DNA of 64,000 nucleotides from Streptobacillus moniliformis DSM 12112 (GTDB lineage Bacteria; Fusobacteriota; Fusobacteriia; Fusobacteriales; Leptotrichiaceae): NCBI RefSeq assembly GCF_000024565.1, contig NC_013515.1, positions 62,001 to 126,000 of the forward strand, read 5' to 3'. Shown piece by piece: positions 1 to 8,445 of this stretch (position 1 is its first letter; each line of letters starts with the position of its first letter). The notes under the pieces were generated by a model. It saw only the letters and a program-made list of their open reading frames with translations, ran no database searches and was not told where the DNA came from. The position numbers and the translations under genes were made by a program.

Positions 1-2
1 AG

Positions 3-77
3 GTTAGAAAATTATCTAATACTAGAAATGCAAATGTAATATTTTCAATAAAATTAATGGACTATGATTTAGAATAA
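3..77 (+). CDS. C-terminus of R.HhaI-like type II restriction endonuclease (partial)
   Basis: Frame 3 is open from the window edge to a TAA at 75-77 and gives about 24 residues containing LSN-x-RNANVIFSI. From memory, R.HhaI of Haemophilus haemolyticus ends with a very similar stretch (LSN-x-FNANVIFSI). The gene converges on an M.HhaI-like methyltransferase, which fits a GCGC restriction-modification pair. The tail after the motif is shorter than I recall for R.HhaI, so the protein may end early or diverge. Only the last residues are visible; the call rests on the match plus the neighbour. Confidence 0.55.
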   Translation, partial: VRKLSNTRNANVIFSIKLMDYDLE

Positions 78-145
78 CAAAAAATGGATATTCTTAAGTT
101 TGAAAAAGAAATTAGTAAATAGAGAGTTATGTATGTTGAATATTA

Positions 146-181
146 AAGATAAGGTAATCACAAAACTGAATACCTTATCTT
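146..181. terminator. Bidirectional hairpin between convergent genes
   Basis: A perfect 11-bp inverted repeat (AAGATAAGGTA at 146-156, TACCTTATCTT at 171-181) with a 14-nt loop lies between the convergent endonuclease tail and methyltransferase gene. U-rich sequence follows on the plus strand. It probably ends transcription in both directions. Confidence 0.7.
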
Positions 182-187
182 GATATT

Positions 188-1177
188 TTAAATATAGTTA
201 TATTTGTTATTTAAAGCTTCGCCCATATTTTTAGTTATGTATTGTAGAACATCAATGACAACAGAATTTCCAAATTGCTTATATGCCTGACTTGATGATG
301 GATGAATTAAATATGTGTCAGGATATCCCATAATACGAGCACATTCACGAGGATGTAATTTCCTTGTTTTACCATTTATTAAGTAACCACCAGTTTTAGA
401 AAATATTCCACCACCATGTGCAGATAATGTAATTGCAATTCCCTTAGGACTATAAATTCTTTCTCCTTGACCACCTTTACCAACAGTACCTATTCTTATT
501 GCCTTATTTGAATTTTCTTTAATTTCTTTATCCTTTAATACGAGATCATCTCTATTTATTATAAGGTTTGATACCTCTTCATCAGGTAATAATAAATCTT
601 CTACAAATGTAGATAGTTTAAATGGTTTCGGGAAAATGAAATTTTTAATATTTAAATCTTTTCTAAAGCAAACCATGTATATACGTTCTCTTTTTTGAGG
701 AATCCCAAAGTCTAATGAATTTAAAATATCATAGTAAAAATCATATCCTAGATCTATCATTGTATTTTGAACAATTTTTAATGTATTGCCATTATCATGT
801 GATGCAAAATTTTTAACATTTTCCATGAAAACAACTTTTGGATTTTTAGCTTTTATAATCCTAGCTACATCAAAAAATAAAGTACCTCTATTATCTTCAA
901 AACCTTTTTGTTTTCCACTTATTGAAAAAGCTTGGCAAGGAAAACCAGCACATAAAATATCGTGATCTGGAATATTGTTTTCATCAATAAGTGTAATATC
1001 ACCTTCAGGCATATCTCCAAAATTCATTTGATACACTTTTTGTGCATTTTTATCCCATTCGTTTGAATAAACACATTCTGCACCAAAGGATTCTAGTGAT
1101 AGTCTAAATCCGCCTAATCCAGCAAATAAATCTATAAATTTTAAACCAGCAAGACTTTTATTTTTCACTTCAATCAT
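188..1177 (-). CDS. M.HhaI-like DNA (cytosine-5) methyltransferase, GCGC
   Basis: A 329-residue C5-cytosine methyltransferase that uses S-adenosylmethionine. The motifs appear in order: DLFAGLGG (16-23, cofactor), GFPCQ with catalytic Cys81, ENVKNF, QKRERIY, the target-recognition segment GKGGQGERIYS, and KQFGNSV. Length, the Cys81 position and almost the whole sequence agree with what I remember of M.HhaI (327 aa), so GCGC is the likely target. I chose ATG at 1177 because AAGGAG lies just upstream; an upstream in-frame ATG at 1201 has no such site. The convergent partial gene at the window edge looks like the cognate endonuclease. The gene is intact. Such close similarity to a Haemophilus enzyme suggests horizontal transfer (inference). 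Confidence 0.93.
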   Translation of the reverse strand: MIEVKNKSLAGLKFIDLFAGLGGFRLSLESFGAECVYSNEWDKNAQKVYQMNFGDMPEGDITLIDENNIPDHDILCAGFPCQAFSISGKQKGFEDNRGTLFFDVARIIKAKNPKVVFMENVKNFASHDNGNTLKIVQNTMIDLGYDFYYDILNSLDFGIPQKRERIYMVCFRKDLNIKNFIFPKPFKLSTFVEDLLLPDEEVSNLIINRDDLVLKDKEIKENSNKAIRIGTVGKGGQGERIYSPKGIAITLSAHGGGIFSKTGGYLINGKTRKLHPRECARIMGYPDTYLIHPSSSQAYKQFGNSVVIDVLQYITKNMGEALNNKYNYI

Positions 1178-1304
1178 AAAATTCTCCTTTTGATAATACA
1201 CTATATATTACCATTTTATATAAGAAGAGGTGTTATGTCAATATAGATGTTTTTTAGTATATAAAATTTAATGAAATTAATTCTTGAACATATAATAATT
1301 AAAA

Positions 1305-1963
1305 TTATTTTTTAGATTTTTTTGAATGAAAAATTTTTATTTGTCGTATATCCTCAATAAATTGATCATATTTAATATGATCACTAAAGAATAATACTTT
1401 AATAATAAAAACTACTAAACAAAAAGTAATTAAAGAAATTATTACTGTGTATACTATAAGTTTTATTATGTTGAATAGTATTTCACCTTTTATCTTTAAA
1501 GTCAAAATTATACTAATAATACTTGGAAGATTATAAATAAATGCTGTACCTAGTGTGGATAGATTTATTTTTAATTTTTGAAATGGAGCACATTTTATTT
1601 TTGAAATTTCAGCTTCATGAATTAGTAAATCTAGTGTATTTTGATCATTTATATCAATATTATATTTTTTTAAGACATTAATTACCATATCCATATGTTC
1701 TTTAGATAAATCATTATGAATTTTTTCAAACATAGGATTTGGTAAAAATATTTCACATATAATATGAAGGAATAATGCGGCTAAGAACATGATTACTAGA
1801 AATATAAAATTTTCAGAAATAATAAAAATAGCATAAAATATAATAAGAAAAATAAGGAAGATACTAAAAAAATGTTTGTTTTTAGGGGAAATTTATTAAT
1901 TTTGAAATATTCTATAGATTTTAATCCGATTTTGTAACTTATAAATAAATTATAAAATTTCAT
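1305..1963 (-). pseudogene. Frameshifted four-helix membrane protein (A7 tract)
   Basis: ATG at 1963 has a good site (AGAGAGG) and opens 55 codons ending in TAG at 1796-1798. The rest of the protein lies in another frame and reads to 1305. That second frame stays open well upstream of its first ATG (1790), and this ATG has no ribosome site. Adding one base in the run of seven A at 1866-1872 joins both parts into about 220 residues. The product would have a short cytosolic N-terminus, two helices, a soluble stretch of about 70 residues, two more helices and a Lys-rich tail. I do not recognise the family. The break could be a real mutation, slipped-strand phase variation or a base-call error. 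Confidence 0.7.
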
Positions 1964-2104
1964 GTAAACACCTCTCTTTTATTTTTGTTATGTTAATCAT
2001 ATCAAATAATTAAAATTGGCACAATATAAATCAATAAAAAATGAGATTACATTAACAGAATTTATGATATAATTAGAGTATAAATATAAAATAAGGAGAG
2101 CTTA

Positions 2105-2668
2105 ATGGAACATAAAGGAACAGTAAGATTAGAAACAGATAGAATAATTTTACGTCAATTCACAAAAGATGATTATGAGGCAGTATTTAAAAACTTTGAA
2201 TCTGATGTAGAAATTACAAAGTATTTAAGATGGAAGGCAACAGATGATTTAAATGTTTCAATAAAAATTGTAGATAGCTGGATTGATAGTTATAAAAATA
2301 AAGATGTTTATCAATGGGCAATTGTTCCGAAAGATTTAAATGAACCTATTGGAACAATATCTGTTGTAAGTTTAGATGAAAAAATTAATAAGGTTCATAT
2401 TGGTTATTGCATAGGTTCTAAATGGTGGAATTTGGGTTATACAAGTGAGGCTTTGTCAACAATAATTCCTTTCTTTTTTGAAGAAGTGAAAGCTAATAGA
2501 ATTGAATCACAACATGACCCTAATAATATTAATTCTGGAAAAGTAATGCTAAAATGTGGAATGAAATATGAAGGAACTTTAAGACAAAATGATTGGAATA
2601 ATCAAGGCATAGTTGATGGAGCTGTTTATGGACTTCTTGCTTCTGAATACTTTGAAAATAAAGGATAA
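2105..2668 (+). CDS. GNAT N-acetyltransferase, RimJ/RimL type
   Basis: A 187-residue protein with the RimJ/RimL-type opening (LETDRIILRQFTKDDYE), a central IGYCIGSKWWNLGYTSEA segment that forms the acetyl-CoA site, and the late NxxSGKVMLKCGM motif. Such enzymes transfer acetyl from acetyl-CoA to protein N-termini, antibiotics or small amines; the substrate here cannot be told. The start follows AAGGAGAG, and a TATAAT at 2068-2073 may be its -10. It is a single-gene unit closed by a terminator. Confidence 0.85.
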   Translation: MEHKGTVRLETDRIILRQFTKDDYEAVFKNFESDVEITKYLRWKATDDLNVSIKIVDSWIDSYKNKDVYQWAIVPKDLNEPIGTISVVSLDEKINKVHIGYCIGSKWWNLGYTSEALSTIIPFFFEEVKANRIESQHDPNNINSGKVMLKCGMKYEGTLRQNDWNNQGIVDGAVYGLLASEYFENKG

Positions 2669-2677
2669 AATATTTAT

Positions 2678-2720
2678 AAGGATTGATTTTTTTAATAAAA
2701 AAATATCAGTCCTTTTATTT
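2678..2720 (+). terminator. Rho-independent terminator after the GNAT gene
   Basis: AAGGATTGAT (2678-2687) pairs with ATCAGTCCTT (2705-2714) with one G-U pair, and the stem is followed by TTTTATTTTTATT. Confidence 0.75.
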
Positions 2721-2782
2721 TTATTAAATTTAATCATATATAAAATAGATTGAACCATTAATTTTTTGTATATTTCAAAATG

Positions 2783-2811
2783 TTGACTTGAGATTAAAAT
2801 AGTAGTATACT
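2783..2811 (+). promoter_or_regulatory. Sigma-70-type promoter of the opp operon
   Basis: TTGACT (2783-2788), a 17-nt spacer and TATACT (2806-2811) lie 36 nt before the oppB start. No other recognisable promoter was noted before oppF, so the operon is probably driven from here. Confidence 0.75.
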
Positions 2812-2847
2812 CCACATTAAATAAATTTGAATGTGAGGAATTAAAAT

Positions 2848-3822
2848 ATGAATAATATGTTAAAGTATATAGTTAAAAGAACATTTACAGGACTTATTAC
2901 ATTATGGCTTGTGATAACTATAACTTTTTTTCTTTTGCATAAATTACCTGGAGATCCTTTTGAAAGCGAAAAAGCAATTCCACCACAGATTAAGGCTAGC
3001 CTTATGCAAAAATATGATTTAGATAAACCTTTAAGTACACAGTATTTTAAATATTTAAAGAATATGTCTAAAGGAGATTTAGGTGTTTCTATGAAAGAAA
3101 GGGGAAGAACAGTTAATTCTATTATTAAAAGATCATTTCCAGTTTCAGCAGATTTAGGAATAAGAGCAGTATTATTTGGATTAATATTTGGTATACCTTT
3201 AGGAATAGCAGCAGCATTAAAAAGAGGAAAGAAATTAGATCATTTCTCTATGTTAATAGCAATTATTGGAATATCAGTACCAAGTTTTGTAATTGCAGGA
3301 ATATTACAACTTTATGCAGTAGAAATTCATAAAGGAATATTAATAGATAAAATAGGTCTTCCTTTAGGTAGAATATTTTTAACAGGTTGGGATTTACCTT
3401 CTAAAAAAATATTACCAGTTATAGCACTTGGATTTTTCTCTTTAGCTGAGGTTGCAAGACTTATGAGAAGTAAAATGATAGAGATTATGGAACAAGACTA
3501 TATTAAACTTGCCATAGCAAAAGGTGTTTCACCAATAAATGTAGTATTTAAACATGCATTAAGAAATGCTATATTACCAATAATAACAGTTATATCACCT
3601 TCAATTGCAGCAGTATTAACAGGATCATTTGTTATAGAAACTATGTTTTCTATAGGTGGGCTTGGTAAGTATTATATAGATTCAATAATAGATAGAGATT
3701 ATACAATGGTTTTAGGAGTTACAATATTTTACTCAGCATTTTTAATATTTATGATGATAGTAATGGATGTAACTTATGCTTTAGCAGACCCAAAAATTAA
3801 ATTAGGTAAGGGGGATAATTAA
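2848..3822 (+). CDS. oppB: Oligopeptide ABC transporter permease OppB
   Basis: A 324-residue inner-membrane permease of the DppB/OppB family. It opens with the family-typical KYIVKRTF...LITLWLVITITFFLLHKLPGDPF segment and has six predicted helices. The EAA loop (AKGVSPINVVFKHALRNAILP, about 230-250) docks on the ATPases. GAGGA precedes the ATG. It is the first gene of oppBCDFA, and its stop overlaps the oppC start by one base (TAATG). With OppC it forms the channel for peptide uptake; whether di- or oligopeptides are carried cannot be settled from sequence. Confidence 0.93.
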   Translation: MNNMLKYIVKRTFTGLITLWLVITITFFLLHKLPGDPFESEKAIPPQIKASLMQKYDLDKPLSTQYFKYLKNMSKGDLGVSMKERGRTVNSIIKRSFPVSADLGIRAVLFGLIFGIPLGIAAALKRGKKLDHFSMLIAIIGISVPSFVIAGILQLYAVEIHKGILIDKIGLPLGRIFLTGWDLPSKKILPVIALGFFSLAEVARLMRSKMIEIMEQDYIKLAIAKGVSPINVVFKHALRNAILPIITVISPSIAAVLTGSFVIETMFSIGGLGKYYIDSIIDRDYTMVLGVTIFYSAFLIFMMIVMDVTYALADPKIKLGKGDN

Positions 3823-4787
3823 TGAAAAATTTACACGGTGCAAATTATGATAGAGAAAATTATGTTGCAAATCCAGAAGATTTCGTTTATGTAGGTCCTG
3901 ATATTAATAGAAATGAGAAGATAAATAAGCCTAGTTTAACTTATTGGAATGATTCATGGAGAAGATTTAAAAAGAATAAACTGGCAGTATTTTTCCTAGC
4001 CATCTTATTAACCTATGTATTTATAGGAATGTTTGGTCAATTAATATCAAAGTATTCATATTTTGAACAAAATAGTTCTGACAGATTTTTAAGTGTATTT
4101 AATGGCTTTTCAAAAGGTCATTACTTAGGAACAGATTCATTAGGTAGAGATATTTTTGCAAGGGTATCACAGGGAATTAGAGTATCTATGGAGCTTTCTA
4201 TAATAGTTGCTACAATATGTGTTGTTATTGGAACTGTATATGGTGCTACAGCAGCATATTTTGGGGGAAAGATAGATAGTATAATGGTAAGAATAGTTGA
4301 GATAATAATGTCTATTCCATCTATCATATACATAATACTTTTAATGGTAGTTCTTGGTAATAGTGTAGAAACAATAATAATAGCACTTTGTGCAACGAGA
4401 TGGTTAAATTATGCTTTACTTGTTAGAGGAGAAGTTTTAAAAATTAAAGAAAATGAATATGTACTTGCATCAAGAGCCTTGGGTGCAAATTTCTGGCACA
4501 TAGTTAGAAAGCATTTAATACCAAATACTTTAAGTATAATAATAGTTAGGCTTACTATGGATATTCCATCAATAATATTTTCAGAAGCCTTTCTAAGCTT
4601 TATAGGCTTAGGAGTACCAATACCACAGGCATCACTTGGAAATTTAGTTGCAGATGGTTTTAAAGAAATAAATACACATGTTTATCTATTTTTAATACCA
4701 GCATTAACAATTTCATTAATCACATTATCATTTAATATTATTGGTGATGCTATGAGTGATGCATTAAATCCAAAACTTAGAGATTAG
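3822..4787 (+). CDS. oppC: Oligopeptide ABC transporter permease OppC
   Basis: A 321-residue second permease. A soluble N-terminus of about 55 residues with the SYWNDSWRRFKKNKLA-type OppC_N start precedes the first helix. The GTDSLGRDIFARV motif and an EAA loop (ASRALGANFWHIVRKHLIPN) are clear. Translation is probably coupled to oppB by the one-base TAATG overlap. It pairs with OppB and binds the OppD/OppF ATPases. Confidence 0.93.
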   Translation: MKNLHGANYDRENYVANPEDFVYVGPDINRNEKINKPSLTYWNDSWRRFKKNKLAVFFLAILLTYVFIGMFGQLISKYSYFEQNSSDRFLSVFNGFSKGHYLGTDSLGRDIFARVSQGIRVSMELSIIVATICVVIGTVYGATAAYFGGKIDSIMVRIVEIIMSIPSIIYIILLMVVLGNSVETIIIALCATRWLNYALLVRGEVLKIKENEYVLASRALGANFWHIVRKHLIPNTLSIIIVRLTMDIPSIIFSEAFLSFIGLGVPIPQASLGNLVADGFKEINTHVYLFLIPALTISLITLSFNIIGDAMSDALNPKLRD

Positions 4788-4796
4788 GAGATAGGG

Positions 4797-5912
4797 ATGA
4801 GTTTATTAGAAATAAAAAATTTAAGTGTTTCTTTTAACACTTACGCAGGTGAAGTTAAAGCCTTAAGAGATATAAGTTTTACTGTAGATAGAGGAGAAAC
4901 TCTTGCAATAGTTGGAGAATCTGGAAGTGGTAAATCTGTTACAGTACAAAGTATAATGAAATTAATACCTACACCTCCAGGTGAGTATAAAAGTGGAGAG
5001 ATAATATTTGATGGTGTAGATCTTTTAAAACTTAATGAAAAAGAAATGAGAAAATATAGAGGTGGTAGAATAGGAATGATATTTCAAGATCCTATGACTT
5101 CACTTAACCCAGTAATAAAAATAGGGCATCAAATTATGGAGGGAATATTAATACATAAAAATGTTAGTAAAAAAGAAGCTAAGAAAATGGCTATAGATAT
5201 GCTTGCAAAAGTTGGTATTCCTAAACCAGAAGAAAGATTTGAACAATATCCACATCAATTTTCAGGTGGAATGAGACAAAGAGTAGTAATAGCAATAGCC
5301 TTAGCTTGTGAACCAGACTTATTAATTTGTGATGAACCAACAACAGCACTTGATGTTACTATACAGGCTCAAATATTAGAATTAATTAATAAGCTAAAAA
5401 AAGAATTAAATATAGGGGTAATATTAATAACTCATGATTTAGGAGTAGTCGCAGAAACTTCAGATAGAGTTATAGTTATGTATGCAGGTGAAAAAATGGA
5501 AGAAGCACCTGTTAAAAATATATTTAAAGATCCAAAACATCCATATACTTGGGGATTATTAAAATCACTTCCAAGACTTGATATGGATTCAAATGAAGCA
5601 TTGTTTTCAATACCAGGAACTCCACCAGATTTATTAGATCCACCTACAGGAGATCCTTTTGCAGCAAGATCAGATTTTTCTATGAAAATAGATTATGAGA
5701 AAAAACCACCTTTAGTTGATTTAGGTGATGGTCATTATGTTAAATCATGGATTTATGTAGATGGAGCTCCAGATATGAAATTTAATCCTGATGGAACTAT
5801 AAGGATAAAACCAGTTGATGGAAGAGCATATATTGTAGATACAACAAAAAGTAAAAGTGGATTAAAATTTGCTAATATTGTAGAAAGTGAGGACATGAAT
5901 GATAGTAATTAG
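4797..5912 (+). CDS. oppD: Oligopeptide ABC transporter ATPase OppD (extended C-terminus)
   Basis: A 371-residue ATPase. Walker A GESGSGKS (about 40-47), Q-loop FQDP, signature FSGGMRQR, Walker B LLICDEPTTALD and H-loop ITHD are all intact. The oligopeptide-transporter C-terminal region with IPGTPPDLLDPPTGDPFA follows. About 75 further residues then extend beyond the usual family end of 320-335 aa and are not recognised. The gene overlaps oppF by 14 bp. It supplies ATP hydrolysis on the cytosolic face together with OppF. Confidence 0.92.
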   Translation: MSLLEIKNLSVSFNTYAGEVKALRDISFTVDRGETLAIVGESGSGKSVTVQSIMKLIPTPPGEYKSGEIIFDGVDLLKLNEKEMRKYRGGRIGMIFQDPMTSLNPVIKIGHQIMEGILIHKNVSKKEAKKMAIDMLAKVGIPKPEERFEQYPHQFSGGMRQRVVIAIALACEPDLLICDEPTTALDVTIQAQILELINKLKKELNIGVILITHDLGVVAETSDRVIVMYAGEKMEEAPVKNIFKDPKHPYTWGLLKSLPRLDMDSNEALFSIPGTPPDLLDPPTGDPFAARSDFSMKIDYEKKPPLVDLGDGHYVKSWIYVDGAPDMKFNPDGTIRIKPVDGRAYIVDTTKSKSGLKFANIVESEDMNDSN

Positions 5913-6810
5913 ACATTTAAAAAAATATTTTCCTCTTTCTAAAACAGAAGTATTAAAAGCAGTAGATGATGTTAGTTTGGATATTAAAAAAGGAGAAATA
6001 TTATCGCTGGTTGGAGAATCTGGAAGTGGTAAAACGACTTTTGGTAGAACAATTGCAAGACTATATAACAAAACATATGGTAATGTGTATATAGATGGTA
6101 AAGAAATATCAGAATACAAGAATATGGAGTTTACTAAAAAGGTTCAAATGATATTCCAAGATCCTCAAGCCTCTCTTAATCCAAGAATGACTGTAGGAGA
6201 AATAATATCTGAGGGAATGATAATACATAAAATGTATAAAAATAGTTCAGAAATTCAAGAAAAAATTTATGAACTTTTAGAATTAGTAGGACTTTCAAGA
6301 GAACATGCAAGTAGATTTCCGCATGAATTTAGTGGAGGACAAAGGCAAAGAATAGGTATAGCAAGAGCTTTGGCTGTTGAACCTGAAATATTAATATGTG
6401 ATGAACCTATTTCAGCCTTAGACGTATCTATACAAGCTCAGGTAGTTAACTTATTAAAAAATCTACAGAAAAAGAAAAATCTGACTATGATATTCATAGC
6501 TCATGATCTTTCTATGGTTAAATATATTTCAGATAGAGTAGCAGTAATGTTTAGGGGAAAGATAGTAGAACTTGGGCAACCTGATGAAGTGTATAATAAT
6601 CCTATTCATATATACACCAAGTCTTTATTATCAGCAGTTCCTATTCCAGATCCTGAATATGTTAAAAAGGATAAGGTAGAAATGGATGAAAGTTATTTAA
6701 AATCACCTATAGGAACATATGATGAAATAGATAAAATTGTAGAAAATTCAGGGCTTATTGAGTACAGAAAAGGACATTATGTAGAAAAGGATTTTTTAGA
6801 AATAAAGTAA
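5899..6810 (+). CDS. oppF: Oligopeptide ABC transporter ATPase OppF
   Basis: A 303-residue second ATPase. Walker A GESGSGKTT, Q-loop FQDPQASLNPR, signature FSGGQRQR, Walker B ILICDEPISALD and the H-loop AHD are complete. The C-terminal tail is short (ending around the RKGHYV motif) and contains no long extension, unlike OppD. Translation starts inside the oppD end, pointing to coupling. It acts as a heterodimer with OppD. Confidence 0.92.
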   Translation: MIVIRHLKKYFPLSKTEVLKAVDDVSLDIKKGEILSLVGESGSGKTTFGRTIARLYNKTYGNVYIDGKEISEYKNMEFTKKVQMIFQDPQASLNPRMTVGEIISEGMIIHKMYKNSSEIQEKIYELLELVGLSREHASRFPHEFSGGQRQRIGIARALAVEPEILICDEPISALDVSIQAQVVNLLKNLQKKKNLTMIFIAHDLSMVKYISDRVAVMFRGKIVELGQPDEVYNNPIHIYTKSLLSAVPIPDPEYVKKDKVEMDESYLKSPIGTYDEIDKIVENSGLIEYRKGHYVEKDFLEIK

Positions 6811-6822
6811 AGGAGAATTTTT

Positions 6823-8421
6823 ATGAAGAGAATATTATTTGTGTTGATGACAATTGTTACACTTTTTAGTTGTGGAACAAAAACTTCAAATAATGTAAAT
6901 GAAAAAGTATTAACATTTAATGCAGAGGCTGAAGGTATTTCATTTGACCCTCATATAGCAACAGATAATAATACTTTAAATATACATGGATTAGTTAGTG
7001 AAGGGTTAACATATGCTTTAGAAAATGGTGAAATTAAACCAGCACTTGCTGAAAGTTGGGAAGTAAGTGAAGATGGTCTTACTTGGACATTTAAATTAAG
7101 AGAAGGAATTAAATGGTCTAATGGTGAACCTATTACAGCAGATGACTTTGTATATGGATGGAATAGAGTTTTAAATCCAGAAAATGCAGCTGAATATGCA
7201 TATATTCTATACCCTATTAAAAATGTAGAAAAATATGTTTTAGGGCAAGTAGGGTTTGAAGAAGTTGGAGTTAAAGCTTTAGATGAAAAAACATTAGAAG
7301 TTAAACTTGAAAATGTAACTCCGTATTTTGATTCATTAGTTTCATTTATTTCATATATGCCAGCAAATAGAAAATTTGCTGAAGAAAAAGGAGCTGAATA
7401 TGGTCTTGAGGCAGACGCATTACTTTATTCAGGACCATATAAAGTGGCTAAATGGGATCATAATACTCAAATGGAACTTGTAAGAAATGAATATTATTAT
7501 GCACCTGAATCAAGAAACATTGATAGATATGTAATTAAATATATAGCAGATAATACAGCAGCATTAAATGCTTTTAAAAATGGAGAAATTGATATTGTTA
7601 ATATAACATCTGAACAATTACAAGAATTTAAAAATGATCCAAGACTTGTTAAAGTTGAACTTGGAAGAACATTCTATCTATCACTTAATATGACTGCTGA
7701 TATGTTTAAAAATCAAAAAATTAGAGAAGCTATTTTACTTGCAATAGATAGAGAAGGATTAATAGAAACAGTATTTGAAAATTCTAAATCTTCAACTTAC
7801 AGTTTCACTCCTAAAAATGTTGGTATAAAAGGATTAAAAGAAGATTTCGTTAAAGAACTTGGAGAAACTTTTGGTAAATTTAATGTAGAAAAAGCAAAAG
7901 CCTTATTTGAAGAAGGTAAAAAAGAAATGGGAATAGATAAGTTCCCAACAATTAACTTAGTTGTTAATGAAGGAGGATCAAATAAGAAAGTAGTTGAGAA
8001 AGTTCAAGAAGATCTAAGAGTTAATTTAGGAATTGATGTAAATATTGAAATAGTTACATTTAAAGAAAGATTAAAGAGAATGAGATCAAAAGAATTTGAT
8101 ATTGTATTAACAGGTTGGGGAGCAGATTATCAAGATCCTATGACTTTCCTTGACTTATTAACTACTAAGAGTGGAAATAATTCATCAAAATACAACTCTC
8201 CTGAATATGATGAATTAATTGATAAAGCCCTTAAATCAGTTGATAGAAAAGAAAGAGTACAATACTTATTTGAAGCTGAGAGATTACTTGCAAAAGATAT
8301 TCCAATAATTCCATTATATCAAGAAACTAGAAACTTTTTAGTAAGTGATACAGTTAAAAATATGAAATTTGGTTCAATAAGTATGGGCTTCCATTTCTAT
8401 GATGTAGATAAAGTAAAATAG
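6823..8421 (+). CDS. oppA: Oligopeptide-binding lipoprotein OppA
   Basis: A 532-residue family-5 extracytoplasmic binding protein. The lipoprotein signal peptide has a TLFSC lipobox with Cys17. Family hallmarks follow: a start like FNAEAEGISFDPHIA, then WEVSEDGLTWTFKLREGIKWSNGEPITADDFVYGWNR in the first lobe and a late DPMTFLDLLTT segment. It captures peptides in the periplasm and delivers them to OppBC. AAGGAG precedes the ATG. Placing the binding protein last is less common than first but occurs in fusobacterial and Gram-positive opp operons. No terminator separates it from the next gene. Confidence 0.93.
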   Translation: MKRILFVLMTIVTLFSCGTKTSNNVNEKVLTFNAEAEGISFDPHIATDNNTLNIHGLVSEGLTYALENGEIKPALAESWEVSEDGLTWTFKLREGIKWSNGEPITADDFVYGWNRVLNPENAAEYAYILYPIKNVEKYVLGQVGFEEVGVKALDEKTLEVKLENVTPYFDSLVSFISYMPANRKFAEEKGAEYGLEADALLYSGPYKVAKWDHNTQMELVRNEYYYAPESRNIDRYVIKYIADNTAALNAFKNGEIDIVNITSEQLQEFKNDPRLVKVELGRTFYLSLNMTADMFKNQKIREAILLAIDREGLIETVFENSKSSTYSFTPKNVGIKGLKEDFVKELGETFGKFNVEKAKALFEEGKKEMGIDKFPTINLVVNEGGSNKKVVEKVQEDLRVNLGIDVNIEIVTFKERLKRMRSKEFDIVLTGWGADYQDPMTFLDLLTTKSGNNSSKYNSPEYDELIDKALKSVDRKERVQYLFEAERLLAKDIPIIPLYQETRNFLVSDTVKNMKFGSISMGFHFYDVDKVK

Positions 8422-8445
8422 TAAAAATATTAGAGAAGAAAGCTA

